A stretch of 64,000 nt of DNA, taken from positions 62,001-126,000 of the forward strand of contig URMK01000003.1 in the NCBI GenBank assembly GCA_900548905.1, written 5' to 3'. This document shows positions 24,014-33,742 of this stretch, piece by piece. The translations under genes were made by a program, and so were the position numbers. Within the stretch, counting starts at the first letter, position 1; every line of letters begins with the position of its first letter. The stretch is from an uncultured Lachnospiraceae bacterium (GTDB lineage Bacteria > Bacillota > Clostridia > Lachnospirales > Lachnospiraceae). The notes under the pieces are model-generated. The model had not been told where the DNA came from. It worked only from the letters and a program-made list of their open reading frames with translations, and did not search any database.

Positions 24014-26644
24014 CTATGAGGTTTCTAAATTTTCTCTTATAATGCGCACCACCTCATCTGCACAGTCCGCAAATTCCCGGATTTTCGCAGCGATTTTATG
24101 ACGCATCGCCTTATCCTGCAAGGCTTCCAACGTGATATTAAACCCACCGCCTATCGCTTCCAGACCGTCCGGATCTTTTTCCCACATCTGCTGCATTTTA
24201 TAGTAAAGTTGATGTAATTTCCCAATAAACGTAAAATCAGGGTTAAGTTTCTCTGCCCTGTTCAAAAATTCATGGCAGCAGCTTCCATTCGTGGCAAGGA
24301 CACAAACATAATTGGAGTACATAAACCATGCGTCGAATTCTTCGGGTTTCATATTATCATACCTGCCGCTTTCTATTTCATCGGCCCATGCACGGAAAGC
24401 CAATGCCCCGAAGCAGTAATTTTCTGTCCGGGTTGTTAATAACTCAGGAATATTTATGATTGTTTCACGATATATTTGCCTTAATTCCTTTTGCGCTTTC
24501 TTTTCTCCCACAAAAACGATGCCACGGCATCTTCCTCCCTCATCGTCCGTATTTTCGCAAAAGACATCTTCTGTAGAAACGCGTTCAGGCTCGGTCATGT
24601 TGTCGGTCATAAACAACAGTGTTTCTCCGTATTCTTCATAGCCGACAAATACAATCCATGCACTATGTCCCGTTATCATCAAATTGCTTATCACAGGAAT
24701 GCCTTTGTCAATATAGGCCAGAAGCGTCTGCAGGTACATTTCTTTATTGGCTTTTAATTGTTTCTCCTGCACAAATGTGGAAGCGTACCCGCATTTTTCA
24801 AAGATTTCTTCAATAAAAGAATACTGTCCTTCGCTAAGCATATAATCGGTCACGCCATCGCCGCGGAAATGGTTATAAGTGTATATTTGGGCGAACACAT
24901 CACCTGTCAGACCAGCGAAAAACTCATAGTCATAATCCCTTTCCCCCAACGCATTCATGACGTAGCGTCCGCAGCCGTTGAACCAGTAGTTTTCGCCATT
25001 CTCGTTAGTAATGAATTTGTGAATATGCGGTATGCTGTTATTACTTTGCCTTGTTATCATTTTTAATTCTCCATTTTTCATCTTTACTTTAGGTGTAAGT
25101 GTAAGTTGTGAAATGCGGACGGACTTGATAAATCGTGTGGCGGTTCCGCTTCCGGATATCAATAATAATTTATCCGGTTGTCTGGCCAAATCCGCGGACA
25201 TATAAGGGAAATGGACACCGCAATAACGAATTTCATCATTTAGGATGACCGCAAAGTGTTTCTCACCGATTATCCATGTCAACCAATTATAAGTGTCATA
25301 ATTTATTTTTCCAAGTTTGGGGTAAGTATAAGTGTTTCCAAAAACAGGCTGGGTAAAGGTAATCGTTTCCTCCCGGCGTGCTGCAAAGTTCCCCTTATTT
25401 ATGCCGTAGAAACTCTCTCCGTGATGAAAACACAGGTTTCCTTCATCCGCTCCATAACCATAAGCCGCGGTTGCATTATCCACTTTAAAATTAATATCTA
25501 TGCGGAAGGGAAGCCTCACCTCAACTCCGGTGGAAAGGTAATGCTGATTTCCGACAGGAATGTATACTCCTTCGTTTTTCCCGTTTACTCGATAACTCCA
25601 GTCCGACACAGGGAGGAGCTTGTCCGGCGGAATGTTAATTTCCCATAAAACCGGGTTGGCCGCTTCTATTTGAGCAATGGAGATATCCGTTACCAATTTC
25701 GGCTTATCATACAGTGCGGGATCCTCCTTTCTTTTTTTCACCGGAACAAACAATGAAACAAGCTCCCGTTTATCGTCAAGAGATATCAGGTTCTCCAGCA
25801 TGGCCGGATGGCGCAGCCTGCCCTTACTGGTATAATCAATCTGATAATATTTGTTATGATTAAAACAGGACACAAGGGAGTGGAATCTCTCACGTAAATC
25901 TTCATCAAGATATATACTGACCGTAGCAAAAAGCCCTCCGCTAAATATATAGTCCTGATAGCTGCCGCCGTTTTGGAAATCATCCGGGATCCGTTGTATG
26001 ATGATATCATCCGTATCGGTTTGAAATTCAAACCGCTCATGCCGTCCAGGTTCGCCGAAAGGAATATTTTGTGCCTGTATCCATCGCCAAAAACCTTCTG
26101 TATCGGCTTCATTCGTTTCTTTTTTTAAGGATGAAATAACACGCATTGAAGGCAAAGAAATAATTGCGGGTTCTAAAGGTTTATCCAGCTTCCCGCTCAC
26201 TGACGATAAATCGTCGAAAGTTACCGGCCCGTATTCCTCCAAAGCATTCAGATGTTTCTCCATTTCTTCATATAAAAACGGGATAGCGGATATTTTGGTT
26301 ATGCCGTTTTGCAACATGATCCGTAAAAAATCGCTCATGATATGCTTGAGTTCTATCAAGGCATCTGCTTCTTTATCTATCGTATTGATACGATCAACAA
26401 ACACAGCAACAACCGTACTCATATTTGGACTTTCATAAATACGGATGATATCTTTAACCGGAATCTGCATTTTGCGCAGGATCAGAATCTGTTTCAGTTT
26501 TTCAATATTCTCACTATTATAATAGCGGTATCGCTCTGAATCGGAACGCACACTATGAATTAAGCCAACCTGTTCATAGTAGCGCAGGCTACGAGAGGAT
26601 ATATTAAGTTTATTTACAAGGTCTGTTATTTTTATTAGTCCCAT
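24014..26644 (-). CDS. MerR regulator fused to effector-binding, beta-sandwich and papain-like domains
   Basis: An 876-residue protein, far larger than usual MerR regulators (120-280). Residues 1-72 are a MerR winged helix (LVNKLNISSRSLRYYEQVGLI, YRYYN), with a helix to about 118. Residues 155-305 look like a GyrI/BmrR-type effector-binding domain. Residues 330-515 are beta-rich, similar in texture to LamG/concanavalin folds (INFKVDNATAAYGYGADEG, WIIGEKHFAVILNDE). Residues 550-700 look like a C39/BtrH-type papain fold with Cys558 (NGCGRYVMNALG), His660 (TGHSAWIVFVGYEE) and Asp681. The C-terminus (720-876) is helical. It is made from a 19-bp-spacer promoter, so it is probably self-regulated. 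Function unknown. Confidence 0.8.
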   Translation of the reverse strand: MGLIKITDLVNKLNISSRSLRYYEQVGLIHSVRSDSERYRYYNSENIEKLKQILILRKMQIPVKDIIRIYESPNMSTVVAVFVDRINTIDKEADALIELKHIMSDFLRIMLQNGITKISAIPFLYEEMEKHLNALEEYGPVTFDDLSSVSGKLDKPLEPAIISLPSMRVISSLKKETNEADTEGFWRWIQAQNIPFGEPGRHERFEFQTDTDDIIIQRIPDDFQNGGSYQDYIFSGGLFATVSIYLDEDLRERFHSLVSCFNHNKYYQIDYTSKGRLRHPAMLENLISLDDKRELVSLFVPVKKRKEDPALYDKPKLVTDISIAQIEAANPVLWEINIPPDKLLPVSDWSYRVNGKNEGVYIPVGNQHYLSTGVEVRLPFRIDINFKVDNATAAYGYGADEGNLCFHHGESFYGINKGNFAARREETITFTQPVFGNTYTYPKLGKINYDTYNWLTWIIGEKHFAVILNDEIRYCGVHFPYMSADLARQPDKLLLISGSGTATRFIKSVRISQLTLTPKVKMKNGELKMITRQSNNSIPHIHKFITNENGENYWFNGCGRYVMNALGERDYDYEFFAGLTGDVFAQIYTYNHFRGDGVTDYMLSEGQYSFIEEIFEKCGYASTFVQEKQLKANKEMYLQTLLAYIDKGIPVISNLMITGHSAWIVFVGYEEYGETLLFMTDNMTEPERVSTEDVFCENTDDEGGRCRGIVFVGEKKAQKELRQIYRETIINIPELLTTRTENYCFGALAFRAWADEIESGRYDNMKPEEFDAWFMYSNYVCVLATNGSCCHEFLNRAEKLNPDFTFIGKLHQLYYKMQQMWEKDPDGLEAIGGGFNITLEALQDKAMRHKIAAKIREFADCADEVVRIIRENLETS

Positions 26645-26669
26645 AAAACCACCAAAAGTCAGATTTTAT

Positions 26670-26699
26670 GCAACCGCTCAGATAAGTCTGAACGGTTAC
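26670..26699. repeat. 30-bp imperfect palindrome, copy 1
   Basis: The minus strand reads GTAACCGTTCAGAC, TT, ATCTGAGCGGTTGC. It is closely related to the perfect palindrome at 34155-34184 and lies in the 5' untranslated region of the MerR gene. It may be a dispersed repeat or a binding site. Confidence 0.65.
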
Positions 26700-26729
26700 C
26701 CTTTAATATTCCTGTAACGTTATATTTTT

Positions 26730-26760
26730 ATAATACCACTTGACCTTGCGTCAATGTCAA
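26730..26760 (-). promoter_or_regulatory. MerR-type promoter of the large MerR gene
   Basis: On the minus strand TTGACA (26755-26760) and TATTAT (26730-26735) are separated by 19 bp, the overlong spacer used by MerR-family promoters. The spacer region has a dyad, TTGAC-GCAAG-GTCAA, which would be the regulator's operator. The gene starts about 85 bp downstream. Confidence 0.82.
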
Positions 26761-26948
26761 CATCTAATCCGGATGGATCAGGCATTGTCTGTGCGCGTTC
26801 ACGGCGAAATCAGAAACGGTAATGCCGGATACCAGCCTTTGGACGAGCAAATAAAAAAACACTGGTTTGAATATATAATATCCTTCTACGGTTCTGCATT
26901 GACATAAAAAGCAATAGTATGGGGCACCTATAATGGGGTTTGTATTTT

Positions 26949-26977
26949 AAAAAATCCCCCCTCAAACTTGAGGGGGG
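26949..26977 (-). terminator. Terminator of the collagen-like gene
   Basis: A 10-bp stem (CCCCCCTCAA with its complement, 2-nt loop) and a T-run on the minus strand, 10 nt after the stop. The rest of 26761-26948 holds no convincing gene. Confidence 0.85.
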
Positions 26978-26987
26978 CAGAACTTAC

Positions 26988-28127
26988 TTAGTTATTCAGC
27001 TGAACAATGGTTAACGATCGACTCATATATCCCAAAGCCGGAAAAGTCGTGCTGATACTGGCTCCTATCTCATCTCCCTCACTCAGGTATGCCTGAACAA
27101 CGAACGTGGAACTGCTTCTGTTCGCAATCTTAAAGAATGTAGAGGGATCCAGGAAAATCGGCTGGCCGTTTACGGTGATTATTGCATTCAGATATGGTTG
27201 CTCTTCGTCCGGTTCCGTGGTAGCCTCTGCACTGATGGAGATCGTGATCTGATAAATGCCGCTTGCTCCAACTATCAGTTCATTTCCGGTTTGGCTCACG
27301 GTTACTGAAGCCGATAACGGTCCGGGCACACTGAAAGGTACGCTCACAAATCCATTTCCCGGAACTTCATTGCTGATTCCTCTGAGCGACCCGTATGCTA
27401 AAACAACATTTCTGGTCAGCCCCGGTTCGCCCTGCGGTCCCCGCAGTCCCTGGGGGCCTTGAATCCCCTGGGGGCCCGGTTCGCCCTGGATTCCCGGCTG
27501 GCCCTGCGGTCCCTGGGGACCCGGCTCGCCCTGGATTCCCTGCAGGCCCTGGGATCCCGGCAGACCTTGCAGGCCCTGGGGACCCGGTTCGCCTTGTAGC
27601 CCCGGCTGGCCCTGTGGTCCCTGGGGACCCGGTTCTCCCTGGACTCCCTGCAGGCCCTGGGATCCCGGCAGACCTTGCAGGCCCTGGGGACCCGGTTCTC
27701 CCTGTAATCCCGGCTGGCCCTGCGGCCCCTCGGGGCCCGGTTCTCCCTGTAACCCCGGCTGGCCCTGCAGGCCCTGCGGCCCCGGCTCCCCCTGTAACCC
27801 CGGCTGGCCCTGCAGGCCCTGGGGACCCGGTTCTCCCTGTAATCCCGGCTGGCCCTGCAGGCCCTGAGGACCCGGTTCTCCCTGTAATCCCGGCTCACCT
27901 TTTTGTCCCTCCGGACCCGGTTCTCCCTGCGCTCCAGGCAGCCCCCGCGGTCCTTGCGGTCCCTGTGGTCCTGGTATGCCCTGGGGACCCCGGGGACCGG
28001 GCGGACCTGTTACTCCGGTACAGCACGGCGGGCCGCAGGCTGCCTGCGGTGGATAGCAATTGTTGTTACAGTTGTTATTAGTCTGACATCCGTCACGGCG
28101 GATATCCGGACGATCTTTATAAAACAT
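26988..28127 (-). CDS. Collagen-like Gly-X-Y repeat surface protein
   Basis: A 379-residue protein. Residues 1-40 are Asn/Cys-rich (QTNNNCNNNCYPPQAACGPPCC), then about 200 residues of uninterrupted Gly-X-Y triplets (about 42-240) made of a 15-residue unit GPQGLQGQPGLQGEP, and a C-terminal beta-rich domain (245-379, NELIVGASGIYQITISIS) like the BclA/C1q-type trimerisation heads. Such proteins form triple helices and in Bacillus and Clostridium decorate exosporium. Cysteines at the N-terminus may attach it to the spore coat. The ATG follows GGAGGTAATTTG. Confidence 0.88.
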   Translation of the reverse strand: MFYKDRPDIRRDGCQTNNNCNNNCYPPQAACGPPCCTGVTGPPGPRGPQGIPGPQGPQGPRGLPGAQGEPGPEGQKGEPGLQGEPGPQGLQGQPGLQGEPGPQGLQGQPGLQGEPGPQGLQGQPGLQGEPGPEGPQGQPGLQGEPGPQGLQGLPGSQGLQGVQGEPGPQGPQGQPGLQGEPGPQGLQGLPGSQGLQGIQGEPGPQGPQGQPGIQGEPGPQGIQGPQGLRGPQGEPGLTRNVVLAYGSLRGISNEVPGNGFVSVPFSVPGPLSASVTVSQTGNELIVGASGIYQITISISAEATTEPDEEQPYLNAIITVNGQPIFLDPSTFFKIANRSSSTFVVQAYLSEGDEIGASISTTFPALGYMSRSLTIVQLNN

Positions 28128-28300
28128 CAAATTACCTCCAGTCTGAGAATATTGGGGGATGCGTGTCTATGCATCCCGTATTAACATATGCTTTGGCCGG
28201 ATCGTAAGTGCCGGATTCTGCCGAATTGCGCGAATCTTCCACACATATTTTCGTTGTCAGTTCCGCGGATTCAGGTGTCTGGCCGGTTTTCCGCGGGAAT

Positions 28301-28349
28301 AAAAGAACTGTCTTTCCGTATTGCAATTGCAAAATCGGAAAGACAGTTC
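28301..28349. terminator. Terminator after the hybrid histidine kinase
   Basis: A 14-bp stem (GAACTGTCTTTCCG with its complement) lies just past the kinase stop, with short T-runs on both strands, so it may act in both directions. The bases between it and the collagen gene show only the leader of that gene. Confidence 0.75.
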
Positions 28350-28363
28350 CTTTTTATAGTAAT

Positions 28364-31312
28364 CTATAACAGACTGTCAATGGTATCCAGCAGCTTCTTC
28401 CGTTCAATTGGTTTGGATATGTGAGCGTTCATACCGGCGCGCAGCGCATCACGCACGTCTTCGGCAAATGCGTTTGCGGTCATTGCCACGATGGGCAGGA
28501 CAGAGACATCGGGACGGTTGAGCTTCCGTATTTCCCGCGCAGCTTCATATCCATTCATCCGGGGCATCTGGATATCCATAAGAATGATATTATAGTATCC
28601 TTCCGGAGAGGCTTCCACCATTTGAAGGGCTTCTTTCCCATCGCAGGCCGTCTCAAGTTCCATTTGGGCAGGCTTGAGCATTTCCAGGGCAATCTCCCGG
28701 TTCAGTTCGTTATCCTCGGCCAAAAGCAGCCTTTTTCCTTTAAAAGAACGGGGTGTCCTGGCATTTCCCAAGCCGGAGGATTCCGGCAGGGCGCAGTTAT
28801 CCTGATCCGGAAGCGCTCCGTTCTGGTAAAGGGCTACCATAACCGTAAAAACAGAGCCGTTTCCGGGCGTACTTTCAATCTGGATATCTCCGTCCATCAT
28901 GTCAATGATATTTTTGGTTATGGCCATTCCCAGCCCGGTACCTGCTATTTTTTCCACTTCATTCTCCCGGGATCGTTCAAACGGGGCGAAGATTCTTGTC
29001 AGGAAACCCGGGGTCATTCCGATCCCCGTATCGGCACACCGGAAGCCGTAGTTTCCGTATCCCCGGTTCACGGCATCCTCCTGCCATACATCGATCCGTA
29101 TCCTGCCGCCCGGCGGTGTATATTTTATGGCATTGCTTATTATATTCACATAGACCTGGCGCAGGCGCAGGGGATCTCCCATCACGGTGTCCAGGGTGTA
29201 GTCGGGGATATTTACTTCCAGCGTCAGCTGTTTTTCTTCCGCCTGGGGCCGCATCAGCTCCGCCACTTCCATAATCAGCCGGTAATAAGAAAAAGCTTCT
29301 TCTTTGAGCGCGAACTTACCGCTTTCAATTTTGGATATATCCAGAATATCATTGATAAGGCTCAGCAGGTGGGTACTGGACAGGCTGATTTTATCCAGAC
29401 AGTCCTCTATACGCGCCCTGTCGTCCAAATGCTCACGGGCTATGTCCGTCATACCGATAATACCATTCATCGGGGTACGGATATCATGGCTCATGTTGGA
29501 CAGGAAATTACTTTTCGCCTCATTGGCGGACCGGGCTGTATCCAGAGCGCTCTGCAGTGCCTGTCTCTGCTGTTCCTCCTCATACTTCTGTTCATCAATA
29601 CAGCGGGCGAGGAAAATAGCAAGGCGATCCTCGGTATATGGATTATCCACATGAATGAGCTGCACCAGCACCCAGTGATACTGGCCGTCGTCCAAAAGGA
29701 GCCGGCACTGGGCGAATACTTCGGAGGATCGGGAGTCCGGCGCCTGCATGACGTGTTCCGGCGTGAAACGCACGCGGAACCGCTCTTTATAGTCCGGATG
29801 AAGCCTGCTGTCCATATACTCCAAAAGGGAGGAATAGCTGCCATACCCCTGAAGCTCTTCCAGAAATCCGGGGGCCGCATAGATGCTTTTTTGTGCATCC
29901 ATACTCAGGTTTACACTGAGAATTACCGCATGGGTATCGGAAATGGCCCGGATCAGCGTACTGCGTTCCAGAAGCTTCTCCCTCTTTTCCTCTTCCTGGG
30001 CCAGCTTTTCTGAGGTGATATCGTGAAAGGTGGCAATGAGGATTGTCTCCCCTTCTTCATCCAGCATTTTTTCAATTATGCCCGAGGCCCAGAAGTAGGT
30101 GCCGTCCAGCCGGCTGAAACGGCTGACATAAGTGATTTTTCGTTCCGTTTCTATAGCCTCCTGGAAAAAGCGCCGTGTCTCCTCCCAATCCTCCGGATGG
30201 ATCCATTCGCTGAGATATTTCCCGGTAAGGGCCTCCTGGGAGGCCTCCCGGGGAAAATTCAGCAGACGCAGGCCTTCCTGGTTTATCTGAAGGAAACGCA
30301 GCGGAATATCCCGGGAAACCAGGGCGACGCCTTCGGGAACCGCATTGTACAGGCGATCAATATAGGATGCCTGGGTACGCAGCCTTCTATGTGCCTTTTT
30401 CATTTGCAGGATATAGACAAGCGCCAGCAGGATAATGGCCAAAGAAATAGCCCCCACAAAAAGGAACGTCCTCCGCAATATATCATTTGTCTGGGCTCTG
30501 ACCACATTTTCCGGTATCATGGACAGAAGATACCAGTCCGATAACCCTTTCATGGGAACATAACAGAAAACCATACCGGTGTCCCCATAGGCAAAAGCAG
30601 CCCAGCCGCTTTTTCCGTCAAGAAGAGAGCGGCGGAATTCTTCTATGGCACCGCTGTCATTTTTATCACGGGGAAGCATATCAAATATATTTTTTACCGT
30701 TTTGTTGCTGCCGGGGTGAGGGGAACGGATCAGGATTTCTCCTTGTGCATCCACTATGTAAGAAAAACCGGCGCCATTATAAAAGGACAGACTGAATTCA
30801 TCCGCTATGGCTGCGACCGTGTATTCCTTCACCAGATAACTGACACTGCCGTCTGCAAATCGGACTTTCAAATACAGATTAAAGACATTGACTCCGGTTG
30901 CACTGCTGATGTGGGGATCGATCACGCCGGAATCCCCGCTGAACTGATCCAGCAGATTCTGATCCGCACCGTCATATTCCGGCACACAGGTGCCGTCGGG
31001 AAAATAAAGCCGGACGCCCTGCTCGGCAACCGAAAATGCCTCTATGACTTCTCCGGCTGAACCGATCTTATCAGCCGGCAGGCTCTCCAGATAATCCTTC
31101 ACCGCATAAACCGATTCAAAATCTTCTCTTAACTGTATTTCCAGAGCGTTCTCACCCTGACTGGTGCTCTCTGTAATCGCACGCAGAGACTGCTCCCACA
31201 GCTGTTCCCTCACTTCATTTATAAAAGCGAATGTAAGCGCTGCCAGCAAAATACCTACCCCGGCGGCGGCAAAAAGGAACCATCTTCTTGCCCGCGTCTC
31301 ATTCTTTTTCAT
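28364..31312 (-). CDS. Hybrid sensor histidine kinase/response regulator
   Basis: A 982-residue membrane kinase. TM1 is at about 12-32, an extracellular sensor (dCache/CHASE-like) at 35-275, TM2 at 282-304, a PAS domain at about 325-440 (LYNAVPEGVALVS, FHDITSE), a second PAS-like region at 450-575, HisKA with phospho-acceptor His609 (NMSHDIRTPMNG), HATPase_c (GTGLGMAITKNIID) and a C-terminal receiver (LLAEDNELNREIA, IILMDIQMPRMNG). No DNA-binding output domain. The ATG overlaps the stop of the solute-binding gene (ATGA), with SD GGAGGA inside that gene. Confidence 0.93.
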   Translation of the reverse strand: MKKNETRARRWFLFAAAGVGILLAALTFAFINEVREQLWEQSLRAITESTSQGENALEIQLREDFESVYAVKDYLESLPADKIGSAGEVIEAFSVAEQGVRLYFPDGTCVPEYDGADQNLLDQFSGDSGVIDPHISSATGVNVFNLYLKVRFADGSVSYLVKEYTVAAIADEFSLSFYNGAGFSYIVDAQGEILIRSPHPGSNKTVKNIFDMLPRDKNDSGAIEEFRRSLLDGKSGWAAFAYGDTGMVFCYVPMKGLSDWYLLSMIPENVVRAQTNDILRRTFLFVGAISLAIILLALVYILQMKKAHRRLRTQASYIDRLYNAVPEGVALVSRDIPLRFLQINQEGLRLLNFPREASQEALTGKYLSEWIHPEDWEETRRFFQEAIETERKITYVSRFSRLDGTYFWASGIIEKMLDEEGETILIATFHDITSEKLAQEEEKREKLLERSTLIRAISDTHAVILSVNLSMDAQKSIYAAPGFLEELQGYGSYSSLLEYMDSRLHPDYKERFRVRFTPEHVMQAPDSRSSEVFAQCRLLLDDGQYHWVLVQLIHVDNPYTEDRLAIFLARCIDEQKYEEEQQRQALQSALDTARSANEAKSNFLSNMSHDIRTPMNGIIGMTDIAREHLDDRARIEDCLDKISLSSTHLLSLINDILDISKIESGKFALKEEAFSYYRLIMEVAELMRPQAEEKQLTLEVNIPDYTLDTVMGDPLRLRQVYVNIISNAIKYTPPGGRIRIDVWQEDAVNRGYGNYGFRCADTGIGMTPGFLTRIFAPFERSRENEVEKIAGTGLGMAITKNIIDMMDGDIQIESTPGNGSVFTVMVALYQNGALPDQDNCALPESSGLGNARTPRSFKGKRLLLAEDNELNREIALEMLKPAQMELETACDGKEALQMVEASPEGYYNIILMDIQMPRMNGYEAAREIRKLNRPDVSVLPIVAMTANAFAEDVRDALRAGMNAHISKPIERKKLLDTIDSLL

Positions 31313-32592
31313 TGTTGTTCTCCTCCCGCTGCCAGCTGTCCGTCGAGCCACGCCAGAACCTCGGAAAGATCATCACCGGAAAGCAGCTTCACGGAACAGT
31401 CTGCGGTGAGATCCCATATCGGCATCTGTAAAGCGCTGTCGGAGCCTATTACTGTTTTCCCCTCCTGATACGTATCGATGAGCGGCTGTATTTCCTCACA
31501 GGATGCAGGCTCCCCTCCTTTCAACGGACTGAAGGAGCATTGGTTATCCGCAAACTTCACAATATTTTCCCGTGTGGTGAAGTATTCCACAAACCGCTCC
31601 GCCTCCTCCTTGTAACGGCTGTCCTGGTTTACCGCAATCCGGGTATCCGCGTTAATCACCAGAACTGCTCCCTCCTCCAGAACAGGATAGGGGACCACGG
31701 TAAAGGCAAAGCCGGGCTCCATGGCCTTCACACGGTCGGCGGCCCAGCCGCCTGTCAGCATAAACGGGGTATTTCCTTCTGCAAAAAGTGCCAGATCATC
31801 GGAAGTTTTTTTCGTATTAAGGGCTTCCTCTGCATTGATATATCCTCTTTCCAGAAATTCTTCCGCTATGGAAAACCCATCCTCCAGACAAGATCCCAGG
31901 GATTCTTCCCCTTTGTTAATCCTGTCAAAAACCTCCTTCTGCGTCCCTTCCTGATACATCGAATAAAAGCTGCGGCCGATCGCCAGGGTTTTCAAGGAAA
32001 TATCGTTGTTGGCGATGACAGGTGTGATTCCCTGATCCACAAAATAATCACATATCTGTTCCCATTCCGGAAGGGTTTGGGGTATTTTCTGTCCATGTTC
32101 CTTCAGGAGATCCTGATTGCAGTATAATCCAAATGCGGAAACCGTGGTGGGCACCCAATAGATTTTCCCGTCTTTATCCATCTGATCCATGACACGGACG
32201 GAAAAATCCGGCAGCGTTTCCAGACCGGACAGCTCCATAAGCTTTCCTTCCTCTTCCAGCTCCAGCGCCGTATCATGGTTTACTATAAAAATATCGTCCC
32301 CGTTGCCGGTATTCATCCGTTTCATAAGGGCATCATAATAATCATTTCCCTTCAGGCTTTCGTAGGAAATGCGTATATCCGGGTTCTCTTCCATAAAGGT
32401 AGTCAGGATTTCCTCGATAACCACTACATTTTCCGGTTCATATTTATTTCCGAAGAACGTGAGCTCCACACGGGGGCCGGCGTTCTCCGCATAGGTCTCC
32501 ACTTTGCCCCGGACGCCGCATCCGGTTAGTATAAGTGCAGGCAGCAAGAATACGGCTATCCACATTTTCCTGTTTGTCCTTTTATTTTTCAT
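31309..32592 (-). CDS. Solute-binding lipoprotein coupled to the hybrid kinase
   Basis: A 427-residue family 1 extracellular solute-binding protein. A lipoprotein signal peptide with lipobox (ALILTGCG, Cys25) is followed by a bilobed binding-protein sequence (VELTFFGNKYEPENV, IYWVPTTVSAFGLYCNQDLL, GNTPFMLTGGWAA). No permease genes accompany it; the next gene, overlapping by four bases, is the hybrid kinase. It therefore likely presents a sugar-type ligand to the kinase rather than to a transporter (inference). Confidence 0.88.
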   Translation of the reverse strand: MKNKRTNRKMWIAVFLLPALILTGCGVRGKVETYAENAGPRVELTFFGNKYEPENVVVIEEILTTFMEENPDIRISYESLKGNDYYDALMKRMNTGNGDDIFIVNHDTALELEEEGKLMELSGLETLPDFSVRVMDQMDKDGKIYWVPTTVSAFGLYCNQDLLKEHGQKIPQTLPEWEQICDYFVDQGITPVIANNDISLKTLAIGRSFYSMYQEGTQKEVFDRINKGEESLGSCLEDGFSIAEEFLERGYINAEEALNTKKTSDDLALFAEGNTPFMLTGGWAADRVKAMEPGFAFTVVPYPVLEEGAVLVINADTRIAVNQDSRYKEEAERFVEYFTTRENIVKFADNQCSFSPLKGGEPASCEEIQPLIDTYQEGKTVIGSDSALQMPIWDLTADCSVKLLSGDDLSEVLAWLDGQLAAGGEQQ

Positions 32593-32902
32593 ACGATATA
32601 TCTTTCCGGCCTGTTTTTTAGATAACCTTTAGCCTGTTATATCCATAAAGTTATTGTAACAGAAAAATACAGGTAATAAAAGAAATCTTTCGGCACAGTT
32701 CGCATGTCCGATTGCCTGCGTCGGAATACCTGTGAAAGCTGGTAGTCCGAAAGTGTTAACAGTACTTACATAGTGAAGGGAAACATATGAAAGAAAAAAG
32801 CATGAGTTCCGGATGAAAAGACTCCTGTTCCCATGCTATCTTCTTTAAGTAGATAGAATTAATGTTTCCAGCAAAATTTGCGCTCTTTTAATATAAGATT
32901 AT
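32593..32902. other. Intergenic region with a weak hairpin
   Basis: 310 A+T-rich bases. A weak stem (GCATG... at about 32798-32838) with a T-run on the minus strand may end the transcript of the lipoprotein gene at 32903. No gene or clear promoter is visible in the remainder. Confidence 0.5.
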
Positions 32903-33742
32903 TTAAAGTTCCATATTACTTAGTTGTTTTTGAATATCATAATTAATTTCCCTGAACTTGTTAGAAATCTGCAATGAATCTTTTTCTTCCAGTTTCCATG
33001 TGTTTGTATCCACGATAGTTACTGGTATCTCAGTATCTCCATTGTTTAAAACATCATCCTGATAAGAAAATGTTTGGAATATTTTCCGGTTTATACATTT
33101 TACAGCCATTCCCATATCATCAAGATAAACTGTATAAGTAAGTTCCTTAATTTCCGATCTCTCTAATATATCAATAATAGATTTATATATATTTGCGCCA
33201 TTATCTTCCCCTTCCCATAGGTAAGCGGCTTCCTGATCTTTGGCATCTTGAATCTGTTTTTCTAATATATTTTTCCGTTTTTCTCCTGATATTATAATAA
33301 TATAGGAATTATCCTCTTTTTTAATAGAAAAGTCATTATGGTTGTCAAGTTCTGGGATTCTTGCCGACCAGTCTATTGGGATACCTGTGGTTTCAGATAC
33401 CTGCCATTGATCATTAAATTTACTAAAAAATTGATTCCCTATGAGTGCATAGACAGACATTGACGAAACACTATCATCATTATTATAAGAGATAAGTTCC
33501 ATTATATAATTATCACTACTTTGCCAGTAATTCTGATTACTTTTAGAACTTCGTTCTTCCATTTCAGGATATATTGTATATGTTTCGGATACGTTAGAAA
33601 CCATTTTGTATTCAAGTCGATCCGTTTGTTTTAAAGCAGAGATAACTTCTTCTGTCAGCTGATCTTTTTTACCAGAACAACTTGTCAGAAGAAAAAGAAA
33701 AGCAAGAAAAACTATCGTGGTAATATTTTTTTTAGCATTCAT
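32903..33742 (-). CDS. Uncharacterised lipoprotein
   Basis: A 279-residue secreted lipoprotein: signal peptide with lipobox LLTSCSG (Cys22), then a soluble domain with several beta-strand-like segments (LEYKMVSNVSETYTIYPE, TYTVYLDDMGMAVKCI), in texture like DUF6612/LolA-type carrier-like lipoproteins. The gene is strongly A+T-rich compared with both neighbours, so it may have been acquired separately. SD AAGGA precedes the ATG. Function unknown. Confidence 0.75.
   Translation of the reverse strand: MNAKKNITTIVFLAFLFLLTSCSGKKDQLTEEVISALKQTDRLEYKMVSNVSETYTIYPEMEERSSKSNQNYWQSSDNYIMELISYNNDDSVSSMSVYALIGNQFFSKFNDQWQVSETTGIPIDWSARIPELDNHNDFSIKKEDNSYIIIISGEKRKNILEKQIQDAKDQEAAYLWEGEDNGANIYKSIIDILERSEIKELTYTVYLDDMGMAVKCINRKIFQTFSYQDDVLNNGDTEIPVTIVDTNTWKLEEKDSLQISNKFREINYDIQKQLSNMEL

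Noticed and set aside
26773..26907. 44-codon plus-strand frame (MDQALSVRVHGEIRNG...)
   Set aside because: No SD, no recognisable family; at best a gene remnant.
27420..28000. CRISPR-like regular repeats
   Set aside because: The repeats are contiguous coding triplet repeats of a collagen-like protein, with no unique spacers.
27395..28081. 228-codon plus-strand frame opposite the collagen repeats
   Set aside because: An antisense reading of Gly-X-Y codons gives Pro/Ala/Gly-rich sequence without stops; not a gene.
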